From NCBI GenBank assembly GCA_016783665.1, contig JADHWC010000010.1, positions 1 to 43,305 on the forward strand: a DNA stretch of 43,305 nucleotides, given 5' to 3'. The notes below the pieces were generated by a model. It was not told where the DNA came from. It worked only from the letters and a program-made list of their open reading frames with translations, and ran no database searches. Positions 5,742 to 14,037 of the stretch are shown piece after piece; position 1 is the first letter of the stretch, and each line of letters opens with the position of its first letter. This DNA is from Fidelibacterota bacterium (GTDB lineage Bacteria > Fidelibacterota > UBA2242). The position numbers and the translations under genes are program-made.

Positions 5742-7223
5742 ATGAAAAATATTTTACGCCATACCTGTCTCGTTTCTTGCGTCTTGTATCTTGTGTCTCT
5801 GATCTCCTGCCCGGAAAAATCCACAGGTCCGGACGGAGTAGCGGTTCCGACCAATATCACCATTGAATTAGTTTCCGGAAATACAATCCGGCTCACCTGG
5901 AACTGTAAATCCGACGATATATCGGCTTTTCATATTGAACGTCGCGTTGGCGAAAATCCCTGGCAATTCAAATATGTTGCTGTTGATCCCGATAGTTATT
6001 CATTTTCCGAACCATTCAATCCGAATTCAGACACCTTGATCGCATACCGGGTGCGTACTATTATGGATAGCGATTCATCGCTTGAATCCGCTGCCTGTGT
6101 CTTGTTTCCCTCAGAGACCACCCCCAACAATCTCAGTGTCAAACAAATCGACCTGCAAAACTTCCGGCTGCATTGGCAGGACAACAGCATCGGCGAAGAT
6201 TACTTTGCGATTGATAAGAAAACCGGTTCCGGCGACTGGCGATTCAATTATGTTTTACTTAGTGAGAATTCTACCGAATATATCGAAAAAGCCGGTTCAA
6301 GTTCGGATACCGTATATTATCGTTTATCGGCTGTCGCAGGAATCAGCCAGTCCGAAACCAGCCCTGTAGTCAGCCAAAAATTGTCCGCACTTTCCCTTGA
6401 GAATCTCTATTTCGGTACGGACAACTCCCTTGAAGTCATGACCTGGAATGTTCAGAATTTTCCCCGCAATAATGACATTACTATTTCAAGTTTCGCCCGG
6501 GCTATTCAATCCCTGGATATTGATATCATCGCATTGCAGGAGATAGAGAGCTCGACGGGATTTTCCGCATTAATTGATTCTCTCGATCATTATCAGGGTT
6601 TCCGCGCCAGCTCGGCTTATGCGAGTATGAATCTTGCTATTCTGTACAATACAAACTCGGTTACAATCGATTCTGTCTATGAAATCCTGGAAAATGAATG
6701 GCGCGCTCTGCCGCGTTCACCATTGGTAATAGAAGGATATTGGAAGGACAATCCTGTTATCGTGATCAATAATCATTACAAATGCTGTGGCGATGGAGTA
6801 ATTGAGCACGGAAACACCAATGATGAAGAATACCGCCGCTACCAGGCAAGTGAGTTACTGGAAAATTACATCCAATCTCACTTTGATGATCAAAATGTCA
6901 TCGTAGCTGGCGATCTCAACGACGAGATTACCGACCATCAGAACAATAATGTATTCCAACCCTTTATCAATCAATCCAATGCATATATGTTTGCCGATAT
7001 GAGCATCGCATCCGGCAGCAGCGCCCTGTGGTCCTATCCCACCTGGCCCAGTCACATCGATCATATTTTGATCAGCAACGAACTTTTTGACGAATTCAAT
7101 GATACCCGCAGTGATATTCAGACGATCATCGTGGATAATTATATGCCCGGCGGCTGGAACGAGTACGCCGTCAAAATATCCGACCATCGACCGGTGGCAA
7201 TAAAACTGTATTTCCAACCATGA
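5742..7223 (+). CDS. lipoprotein with FN3-like domains and an endonuclease/exonuclease/phosphatase domain
   Basis: 493 residues from ATG 5742 (a TTG at 5727 would only add five residues before the signal peptide). The N-terminus is a lipoprotein signal ending in the lipobox LISC, with acylated Cys at about residue 23. Two FN3-like domains follow (about 35-115 and 125-210, each with 'I.L.W' and 'YRV/YRL' strands). The C-terminal 265 residues are an EEP-fold enzyme: TWNVQNF (about 234-240), LQEIE (266-270), NNHYKCCGDG, GDLND, SHIDHIL and SDHRPV near the end. All catalytic blocks are present. It could be a DNase or another phosphodiesterase, anchored to the membrane facing outwards. The gene sits 24 nt behind a purple-acid-phosphatase-like gene. 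Confidence 0.85.
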   Translation: MKNILRHTCLVSCVLYLVSLISCPEKSTGPDGVAVPTNITIELVSGNTIRLTWNCKSDDISAFHIERRVGENPWQFKYVAVDPDSYSFSEPFNPNSDTLIAYRVRTIMDSDSSLESAACVLFPSETTPNNLSVKQIDLQNFRLHWQDNSIGEDYFAIDKKTGSGDWRFNYVLLSENSTEYIEKAGSSSDTVYYRLSAVAGISQSETSPVVSQKLSALSLENLYFGTDNSLEVMTWNVQNFPRNNDITISSFARAIQSLDIDIIALQEIESSTGFSALIDSLDHYQGFRASSAYASMNLAILYNTNSVTIDSVYEILENEWRALPRSPLVIEGYWKDNPVIVINNHYKCCGDGVIEHGNTNDEEYRRYQASELLENYIQSHFDDQNVIVAGDLNDEITDHQNNNVFQPFINQSNAYMFADMSIASGSSALWSYPTWPSHIDHILISNELFDEFNDTRSDIQTIIVDNYMPGGWNEYAVKISDHRPVAIKLYFQP

Positions 7224-7399
7224 GTAACAAAACTATGCGAAAAATCAGCCTGTTTTTCATCAATATTGTAATAGCCCCTTGCTTAGTGACATAATAAATT
7301 GCTACTACGTTGTATTAATTTTCATGACTGTCAATGCACAAAAGTCCTTTTTACAGGATTAATGATGAAGCGCGTGCATTAGCGTATCGATTTAATTCC

Positions 7400-8071
7400 C
7401 TACTCAGGTGAACTTACAGGACTTAACCGGTTCACTACTTTATCAGCCGTGGTGACAAATGCGAATCCGAATGCAAGATTAAGAAGACTTGCCTGGTGCA
7501 TCTCTTCGTTGATCGTCCCTGTTCCATCGGCAAGAACGAACACTCTGTAATCCCGGTAATAGGCATCCCGCGCGGTGGATTCACAACACAGATTGGTCAT
7601 AATGCCGGAAACAACAAGGTCTTCTATCCTAAGACAACGAAGCACGGTCTCCAGGTCGGTATTGTAGAATGAAGAGTAACGGTGTTTGAAAATGACTTTC
7701 TCATTGAGCGCCGGAGCAAGGTCGGGATGAATTTCGCTTTCCGGACTTCCTTCGAGACACATTCCTTCCCACCACCATTGCATTATACCGCTGTCAAGAT
7801 TATCGGGATGGTGAACATGCCGTGTAAAAATCACCGGACGTCCAGCCTTACGGAAAGCCCCAATGACGCGCTTCAGCGTCGGTAGAATAGCCTGACCGCC
7901 ACAAGTGAACGTCGGAGAACCGGCGTCCAGAAAAAATTTCTGCATATCGATTACGATCAGGGCGCTCTTATCCGGGGTTAACGCCATCTCATGCTGATTA
8001 TACGGGTGAATCTTCGCCAGCCACTGTTTGCTCTTCCGGGCAATGGTTTTTTCTGTTACATATGGTTCCAC
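7400..8071 (-). CDS. isochorismatase-family cysteine hydrolase
   Basis: A 223-residue cytoplasmic hydrolase of the isochorismatase/nicotinamidase superfamily. The triad is visible as D42 (VIDMQ), K129 (VIFKHRYSSF) and C162 (GIMTNLCCESTARDA), plus the cis-peptide region GIMTN. The superfamily covers isochorismate, nicotinamide, N-carbamoyl and biuret hydrolysis, and nothing here fixes the substrate. Translation starts at GTG 8071, with AAAGGA 7-8 nt upstream. It stands alone on the minus strand between the convergent EEP gene and a divergent ATPase gene. Confidence 0.85.
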   Translation of the reverse strand: MEPYVTEKTIARKSKQWLAKIHPYNQHEMALTPDKSALIVIDMQKFFLDAGSPTFTCGGQAILPTLKRVIGAFRKAGRPVIFTRHVHHPDNLDSGIMQWWWEGMCLEGSPESEIHPDLAPALNEKVIFKHRYSSFYNTDLETVLRCLRIEDLVVSGIMTNLCCESTARDAYYRDYRVFVLADGTGTINEEMHQASLLNLAFGFAFVTTADKVVNRLSPVSSPE

Positions 8072-8475
8072 AGCAATTCCTTTCTTTAGTCTTGATAATG
8101 ATCTGTTTTTCCCACAAATGTACGGATATTTTCTTTATCTTTATTCGTCTTTAATTCGTGAATTAGTGGCTTCTTATAATCCTTATCCGTAAACTCATTC
8201 TTCTCAGGATAATATATAACATTAGCCAAAAACACAATGGAAATTTATCGGATTCGGATAAAAACACATTTTTTCTGAAACTATAGCCCAGCCTTGCGAA
8301 GGCTTCTATCCTCCGCATAGATAAAAACTATATCCTTTTCGGAACTGCCCTGATTATTTCGATATATTTTTCCGATCCAAAAATCACACTATCTAATTTA
8401 TTATTTTACTTATACATAAAACTTTCCTATATTTGCCGTGTTATTTTATGTATAAATAAAACATGCGAGGTTCTC
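8072..8475. other. 404-bp divergent spacer between hydrolase and ATPase genes
   Basis: No coding frame is supported. It contains the hairpin AGCCTT-gcg-AAGGCT near 8291-8305 and the 12-bp inverted repeat at 8410-8455 just before the ATPase start. Both flanking genes are transcribed away from it, so it must hold two promoters; none could be assigned with confidence. Confidence 0.5.
8410..8455. promoter_or_regulatory. 12-bp inverted repeat upstream of the AAA/DUF4143 ATPase
   Basis: TTATACATAAAA (8410-8421) and TTTTATGTATAA (8444-8455) are perfect reverse complements separated by 22 nt, ending 20 nt before ATG 8476. The position suits a repressor operator overlapping the promoter. A hairpin in the leader is possible too, but both arms are very AT-rich. 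Confidence 0.4.
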
Positions 8476-9678
8476 ATGAAATCATATATCCTACGCCCTC
8501 ACTATCTGGCAAAAATCTCCCCCTTTATAAATCAGCCTTTAATTAAAGTCATCGTCGGACAAAGACGTGTCGGAAAAAGTTATTTGCTGTTGCAACTGAT
8601 AGATCACATCCGTCAACAGTACCCTGACGCCAACATCATTTACATTAACAAAGAACTCTACGAATTCGATTCAATAAAAGACTATCACGATCTCATCCGG
8701 TATATATCCGTTAAAACACAAGCGGATAACCCCAATTATGTATTTATCGATGAGATACAAGATATCCGTGAATTTGAAAAAGCCATTCGCAGTTTACAGT
8801 CGGATGGAAATTATGATATCTACATTACCGGTAGCAATGCCAACCTTTTATCCGGAGAATTAGCTACCCTGCTTAGCGGCAGATATATTGAATTTACCGT
8901 ATATAGTCTTTCATATCCTGAATTCTTAAAGTTCCATAAGTATGATAACACGAACGACACATTGATGAAATATATCAAATTCGGCGGATTGCCCTATCTG
9001 ATTCATTTGGAACTGACGGAGGATATTATATATGATTATTTGCAAAGTATCTACAACAGCATTTTGCTGAAAGATATTGTTGCACGATATCAAGTACGCA
9101 ACGTAAATTTTTTGGAAAATCTGGTGCGATTTCTGGCAGATAACATTGGTAATCTTACTACCGCAAAACGGATTAGCGATTTTCTCAAAAATCAGAAAAT
9201 TAACATGTCTCCGAATATAATTCTGAATTATCTGAGCAACCTTATTTCATCGAATATCATCCTGAAAGCTTCACGGTTGAATATTGAGGGAAGAAAAATA
9301 TTCGAGATCAGTGAAAAATATTACTTCGAGGACTTGGGTTTGCGGCATACTCTGGTTGGATACAGACAATCAGCTATAAATCAAGTTTACGAAAATTTGG
9401 TATATAATCACTTGATTGTAAATGGTTATAAAGTATATATAGGGCAATTATCAAACCGGGAAATTGATTTTGTGGCAGAGAAAGGGAATGACCGTCTGTA
9501 TGTTCAAACTACTTATTTAATTCCAAATAAACAGGTATGGGAACGGGAATTTGGAAATCTTCTGACAATAAAGGACAATTTTCCTAAATTCGTTGTCTCC
9601 AATGATGAATCTGCCGGCGGTTCCGAAAAAGGTATTGAACATCTGCATATTCGGGATTTTTTAACTAGAACATGGTAG
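8476..9678 (+). CDS. AAA_14/DUF4143 ATPase
   Basis: A 400-residue member of the common prokaryotic AAA ATPase plus DUF4143 family. Walker A is GQRRVGKS (28-35), Walker B is VFIDEIQD (89-96) and the sensor-1 region is TGSNANLLS (118-126). The middle part is the winged-helix-like region (IGNLTTAKRISDFL). The C-terminus has a restriction-endonuclease-like core, REIDFVAEKGNDRLYVQTTY; in this family the 'EIDFV...VQ' block resembles PD-(D/E)xK folds, with Q in place of the catalytic K here. Function in the family is not established, and genomes often carry many horizontally mobile copies. GAGG sits just upstream of ATG 8476. Confidence 0.85.
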   Translation: MKSYILRPHYLAKISPFINQPLIKVIVGQRRVGKSYLLLQLIDHIRQQYPDANIIYINKELYEFDSIKDYHDLIRYISVKTQADNPNYVFIDEIQDIREFEKAIRSLQSDGNYDIYITGSNANLLSGELATLLSGRYIEFTVYSLSYPEFLKFHKYDNTNDTLMKYIKFGGLPYLIHLELTEDIIYDYLQSIYNSILLKDIVARYQVRNVNFLENLVRFLADNIGNLTTAKRISDFLKNQKINMSPNIILNYLSNLISSNIILKASRLNIEGRKIFEISEKYYFEDLGLRHTLVGYRQSAINQVYENLVYNHLIVNGYKVYIGQLSNREIDFVAEKGNDRLYVQTTYLIPNKQVWEREFGNLLTIKDNFPKFVVSNDESAGGSEKGIEHLHIRDFLTRTW

Positions 9679-9756
9679 AAAAATCAATCTGCCTCACTAA
9701 GGCTTCCAGCCCTGCGTGATAAATTCCACCTTCGTAAGGCTAAAAACATCGAAAAC

Positions 9757-9972
9757 ATGGCATTATACAATAATGAACTTCATGCCGTCAGTGCATTTCG
9801 CAGGGTTGTTGAAGTTTCCGAGCCGGATAGCTTCCACTCACTGGACGATCTGGTGATTCACATTAATGAAACCTTCCGGACTGTCATGAAAGCCTGCGGT
9901 TATGCCGAAGCAGGAAGAATCGGTATTAAGCGGAAAATGTTAAAAGTTGCGAAATATGTCCAGAGTGATTAA
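9757..9972 (+). CDS. small conserved-looking protein of unknown function
   Basis: A 71-residue frame that I do not assign to a family. The sequence is regular and soluble (VSAFRRVVEVSEPDSFHSLDD, then GRIGIKRKMLKVAKYV) and helical in appearance, more like a real protein or a C-terminal fragment than random sequence. No Shine-Dalgarno precedes ATG 9757. The same frame is open back to the ATPase stop at 9676-9678, so the start is uncertain and the frame could be a remnant of a longer gene. Its stop overlaps the convergent NhaC stop by 4 nt. Confidence 0.4.
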   Translation: MALYNNELHAVSAFRRVVEVSEPDSFHSLDDLVIHINETFRTVMKACGYAEAGRIGIKRKMLKVAKYVQSD

Positions 9973-11390
9973 TCCCGCTTTTTACTCTCTATTTCTTTTA
10001 ATTCTTCATCAGAATATTTTTCCATCGTCCAGCCCGTGTAGCCATACAATATTGAAATCAGGGGATTAATCAGATTCAGAAAAGCAAACGGCGCATAGGC
10101 AAAGGGATAAACGCCCAGCGTTGCCCACATGAAAGCGCCACCGCTATTCCATGGAATCAGAGACGACGTCAAGGTACCGCCGTCTTCCAGCACACGGGAC
10201 AGGTTCTTCGGTTTCAATCCCCTTTCATCATAAATCTTTTTATATATTCTGCCTGGCAGAACAATGGATAGGTATTGGTCACCTGCAATTACATTAGTAC
10301 CAATACAGGTTAAAATTGTCGCTGTTACTAACGAACCGGTACTCTTTGCAATTGATAATATTTTCAGGGCAATCTCTCTGAGCATTCCCGTGCCCTCCAA
10401 CACTCCGGCGAAACTCATAGCGCATAAAATCAGAGCAACGGTCCACATCATACTATCCATCCCGCCGCGGGTCAATAAACTGTCCACTGCTTCCACTCCT
10501 GAACCTGAAACAAAACCATAGTGAGCCGCTTTTACAATCTCAGTCGGACCTGACCCCTGAAAGATCCAGGCAAAGAGAGCGCCCAGCACCGTTCCGCCGA
10601 TCAATCCGGGAATAGCCGGTATGCGTAAAATGACCATAGCTATCACTAACAAAGGCGGCAACAATAACAACGGTGTGATATTAAATTGAGTAGTAATTCC
10701 ACTGAGAATCGTCCGGATGCCCTCGAGATCAAGTTCAGTTTGGCGGTATTTCAAGCCCAGAATTCCATAAAGAATCAGGGCAATTGCCAGGCTGGGTCCG
10801 GTTGTATAGACCATATGCCGAATATGCTCAAACAACTTTGATCCCGCCATTGCCGGGGCAAGATTTGTTGTATCGGACAGCGGCGACATTTTATCGCCAA
10901 AGTAAGCGCCTGAGATGATCGCGCCTGCAACCATCGGCAGAGGAATCCCAAACCCTTCACCTACACCGATCAAGGCGATTCCAACCGTGCCCGCTGTCGT
11001 CCATGAACTTCCCGTAGCCAGCGATACGATCGAACAGATCACCGCAGTGGCAACTAAGAAAATACTGGGCGATATCAATTTCAAACCGTAATAAATCATC
11101 GTCGGTACGATACCGGCTAATATCCAGGTCCCGATAATCATACCGATAATCATTAAAATCAAAATTGCCGACATGGATAGTTTTATTGTATTGACAATAC
11201 CGTCCTGGATTTCCTGCCAGTGGTAGCCGGACAGTGTTGCAACGATTGTCGCCACCACCGCAGCTGTCAGTATCGGAATATGCGGATCGCCGTGCAGAAA
11301 ACGAAGAGTATAGATCAACGCAAGCGCCAGATATATGATTGGGATCATGGATTTCGCAAAGCTCATGGATTTTTCAGCGCTTCTTTTCAT
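9969..11390 (-). CDS. nhaC: NhaC-family Na+/H+ antiporter
   Basis: A 473-residue polytopic membrane protein with about a dozen hydrophobic segments. The NhaC-family core is clear: ATGSSWTTAGTVGIALIG followed by SGAYFGDKMSPLSDTTNLAPA (about 130-185), and in the second half a matching helical bundle with GTNVIAGDQY and the SLIPWNSGGAFM block. It exchanges Na+ (or a related ion, or an organic anion in some subfamilies) for protons across the inner membrane. It is transcribed divergently from lptG across a 186-bp gap, with no obvious operon partner. The family call is firm; the ion is inferred. Confidence 0.9.
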   Translation of the reverse strand: MKRSAEKSMSFAKSMIPIIYLALALIYTLRFLHGDPHIPILTAAVVATIVATLSGYHWQEIQDGIVNTIKLSMSAILILMIIGMIIGTWILAGIVPTMIYYGLKLISPSIFLVATAVICSIVSLATGSSWTTAGTVGIALIGVGEGFGIPLPMVAGAIISGAYFGDKMSPLSDTTNLAPAMAGSKLFEHIRHMVYTTGPSLAIALILYGILGLKYRQTELDLEGIRTILSGITTQFNITPLLLLPPLLVIAMVILRIPAIPGLIGGTVLGALFAWIFQGSGPTEIVKAAHYGFVSGSGVEAVDSLLTRGGMDSMMWTVALILCAMSFAGVLEGTGMLREIALKILSIAKSTGSLVTATILTCIGTNVIAGDQYLSIVLPGRIYKKIYDERGLKPKNLSRVLEDGGTLTSSLIPWNSGGAFMWATLGVYPFAYAPFAFLNLINPLISILYGYTGWTMEKYSDEELKEIESKKRD

Positions 11391-11576
11391 TCGATCGATC
11401 TCCGGTCAATGCTCATATTTAAAGAAAAACAGAATAATTTTCTCCGCATTATCGATAAAAACAACTCTATTTTCAGATATTTACATCATTCTATAAGCGG
11501 CAATATAGCAAAAATAACAAAAACATTTAAGAGAAAAGCTTGGAATAAGTGTACCGGTAGTTTTAGATTTCGAAGG

Positions 11577-12671
11577 ATGATTGGATTAAAACTACTCGAC
11601 CGTTACATCATTACTAAATTCCTGATTATTTTTCTGCTTTCACTAATTACGTTCCTGGCAATTTTCCATATCGTCGATGTGATTGAAAAGATCGATAAAT
11701 TTCTGAAATCACAGATGTCTCTCACCGATGTGGGTTGGTATTATTATTATCAGTTTCCATATTTCATTGACATCGCTATTCCTATGTCTTTATTGCTGGC
11801 GACTGTTTTTACTATCGGCATGCTTGGGAAAACTAATGAGTTGGGCGCTATTAAAGCCTCGGGCATCAGTCTGTATCGCTTATCCATCCCGCTGTTGCTT
11901 ATCGGTTTTTTATTCAGCGTGGGCACTTATTTTTTTGAAGATGCCGTCGTAATTCCTGCATCGCGCAAACGGATCGACATTGAACAAAATCAGATGAAAC
12001 GGCACAAGAGGCGCAAAAAGACCGTCTATAATAACATCATGTTTCAGGATTCGCCCACCTGCAATATCGTGATCTCCAAATATGATACAAAAAATTATAC
12101 CGGTAACACTATTACGATTCAGCAAACCAGGAACAACATACTCACTCAGAGAATTGACGCCCGTAAAATGGTATGGAATCCTGATCAAAATGCCTGGTTG
12201 CTGAGCGATTTCAAAATCCGCCAATTCAATGCCGAAGGTTACGAAACAGTATCTTCAATTTTTACCGACTCGCTTTTTCAATTTAACCTGCGACCGCAGG
12301 ATGTTACCCAAACCAGTCTGGACCCGGAAAGTATGCGTTTCAGGGAACTATCAGATTTTATCAAACGCCTTCAGGAAAGCGGAAACGATCCCCGCAAATG
12401 GAAAGTTAACCTCTATTTTAAATTGGCGTTCCCCTTCACTAATTTTATTGTTATTCTGTTCGGTTTACCCCTCGCTGCCATGCGGGAAAAAAAAAGCATA
12501 AGCTTTGGCGCCGGTATGAGCCTGCTGGTAATTTTTATCTACTATGGCTTTATCAAATTCGGTCAGGTAATGGGATATAGAGGGCTGCTTAGTCCCATGC
12601 TATCAGTCTGGATCGGAAATATAGTATTCCTGGCAGGAGGCGCATACCTTCTGTACAAGATCCGCCAATAA
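11577..12671 (+). CDS. lptG: LptF/LptG-family lipopolysaccharide export permease
   Basis: A 364-residue YjgP/YjgQ permease. ATG 11577 gives the expected opening MIGLKLLDRYIITKFL. The frame is open far upstream, but that part runs antisense to nhaC. There are three N-terminal membrane helices with the conserved LGAIKASGISLYRL coupling region (about 85-98), a large periplasmic beta-jellyroll (about 130-260) and three C-terminal helices (FGLPLAAMREKK loop). LptF/G work with the LptB ATPase to move LPS from the inner membrane to the Lpt bridge, so the organism should have an LPS-bearing outer membrane. AAGG directly abuts the ATG, so the ribosome site is weak. The stop is only 12 nt from the convergent gene. 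Confidence 0.9.
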   Translation: MIGLKLLDRYIITKFLIIFLLSLITFLAIFHIVDVIEKIDKFLKSQMSLTDVGWYYYYQFPYFIDIAIPMSLLLATVFTIGMLGKTNELGAIKASGISLYRLSIPLLLIGFLFSVGTYFFEDAVVIPASRKRIDIEQNQMKRHKRRKKTVYNNIMFQDSPTCNIVISKYDTKNYTGNTITIQQTRNNILTQRIDARKMVWNPDQNAWLLSDFKIRQFNAEGYETVSSIFTDSLFQFNLRPQDVTQTSLDPESMRFRELSDFIKRLQESGNDPRKWKVNLYFKLAFPFTNFIVILFGLPLAAMREKKSISFGAGMSLLVIFIYYGFIKFGQVMGYRGLLSPMLSVWIGNIVFLAGGAYLLYKIRQ

Positions 12672-12683
12672 ATTAATGCTGTA

Positions 12684-14036
12684 TTATTGTTTGGGTTCTT
12701 TCCTTCGCCCGGTCGTATAGACAACGAATGAAAAATCAATCCCCTTAGCAGTTGTAAACCATAAACCGTGATTTAATCCCAGCGCCCAATCAATGTGAAT
12801 GAACCCGGCATGATATCCACTGCCAAATGATAACTGCCGATGATCTTTCCCGCCAAATGAAACGCCTACCCGGATGGGAAGCTTTGGAGAGCGGGTAAAT
12901 TCCACACCAGTGCACCACTTCCAGGCTCCGAATGAATACAGGCGATCTTCGAATCCTACGACAAAATCCGTACTAATCTGGATACCGTCCTCCAGCCATT
13001 TGGACATACTGAAACGCGCCAGGCTGGGATAACGCATTACGAATTCTGTTGAATCTTGCACGGTTTCTCCACCCCCTGGGAAAATATCATCATAGTCGCT
13101 CTTCCCGAAAAACTTATCAAAGCGGGCTTCATTCACCTGAAATTGATATACATAATGATCGCCGTCCCAGAAAAATCCTTTGTCGCCCATTATTCTGGAC
13201 ATAAGAGTGCTTTTATTCCAGTTGATTCTCCCAAAGATATTGGTCACGGAAAAACCGAATCGATACCCCTTAATTTCACTCGACGTTATTCCGAAATCCA
13301 GCCCGAAACCGCGCCCGCCGATGGACTGTTGAAAGAGATAATATCCCTCGCCTGTAATGTAATTCTTTCCGGGCTCGAAGTAGGTTACAATTGAACCGTA
13401 AGATGAATCGGGATTCAGTCCCAGATAGCTGATCCCCTGCAGGTATTTAAAGGTAAATCCCACAAAGAAATCACTGACCGGAAAAGCAAACGAATATGCC
13501 AATTGATTCATCAGGAGAAATTCCTCGTTAAAATCCAGACTCAATTCTTCTCCTATAGGATTACCATCAAAAATAAATTGCACCATTCCTTTCGGGAGAC
13601 CAATATCACCGATCATGATCAGATCCGATGTAAAGGCTTTATTTGCCCGGGAAAAGTTTAAATAGGGCAAAGGTATATGTAGATCTGTGAATATTCGCCA
13701 ACCATTGGATGGAATTTCGCTCATAAATTGCTGTTTCAATTTCCCGCCATCGGCTTCCAGATCCTTACCGTTATATTCGTTATAATTTTGCAGGGAAATG
13801 AAATTATTTGAAAAACTGGTGTTGATACCACCTATTAAACGGTAGGAATTGTATTTGCCTTGAATAGCCAGGTTGGCTGGATTGTAATCTACCGTGAACA
13901 ACCCACGCGCCATGACGCCGTAGGCGCCTGCCAATGCCATTCCCCGTGGATCTCTGCGGGTTTGAGCCATTGACGGCAATACAAGCCCCAATATCATCAT
14001 TATAATCCAGAATCCTTTTAACCGTAATAACGACAT
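12684..14036 (-). CDS. DUF5723-like outer-membrane beta-barrel protein, copy B
   Basis: A 450-residue protein with a signal peptide (cleavage near SMAQ) and alternating-residue beta strands throughout, as in an outer-membrane barrel. The N-terminus PRGMALAGAYGVMARGLFTVDYNPANLA is the FadL/PorV-like motif of DUF5723-type proteins. It is a clear paralogue of the protein at 16344-17768: shared blocks include NPANLA, a GKDL..GKL stretch, HIPLP.(V/L)NF, NKAFT(T/S)(N/D), KY.QG..Y.GL(D/N)P and a C-terminal HLDWA-like strand. One nucleotide separates it from its lipoprotein partner upstream (14038-16296). It is the last gene of a long minus-strand run. Function unknown; a transport or assembly partnership with the lipoprotein is inferred. 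Confidence 0.75.
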   Translation of the reverse strand: MSLLRLKGFWIIMMILGLVLPSMAQTRRDPRGMALAGAYGVMARGLFTVDYNPANLAIQGKYNSYRLIGGINTSFSNNFISLQNYNEYNGKDLEADGGKLKQQFMSEIPSNGWRIFTDLHIPLPYLNFSRANKAFTSDLIMIGDIGLPKGMVQFIFDGNPIGEELSLDFNEEFLLMNQLAYSFAFPVSDFFVGFTFKYLQGISYLGLNPDSSYGSIVTYFEPGKNYITGEGYYLFQQSIGGRGFGLDFGITSSEIKGYRFGFSVTNIFGRINWNKSTLMSRIMGDKGFFWDGDHYVYQFQVNEARFDKFFGKSDYDDIFPGGGETVQDSTEFVMRYPSLARFSMSKWLEDGIQISTDFVVGFEDRLYSFGAWKWCTGVEFTRSPKLPIRVGVSFGGKDHRQLSFGSGYHAGFIHIDWALGLNHGLWFTTAKGIDFSFVVYTTGRRKEPKQ

Positions 14037-14037
14037 C

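Noticed and set aside
11220-11576. N-terminal extension of lptG to 11220
   Set aside because: The first 119 codons are antisense to nhaC or lie in the spacer; ATG 11577 gives the standard family N-terminus.
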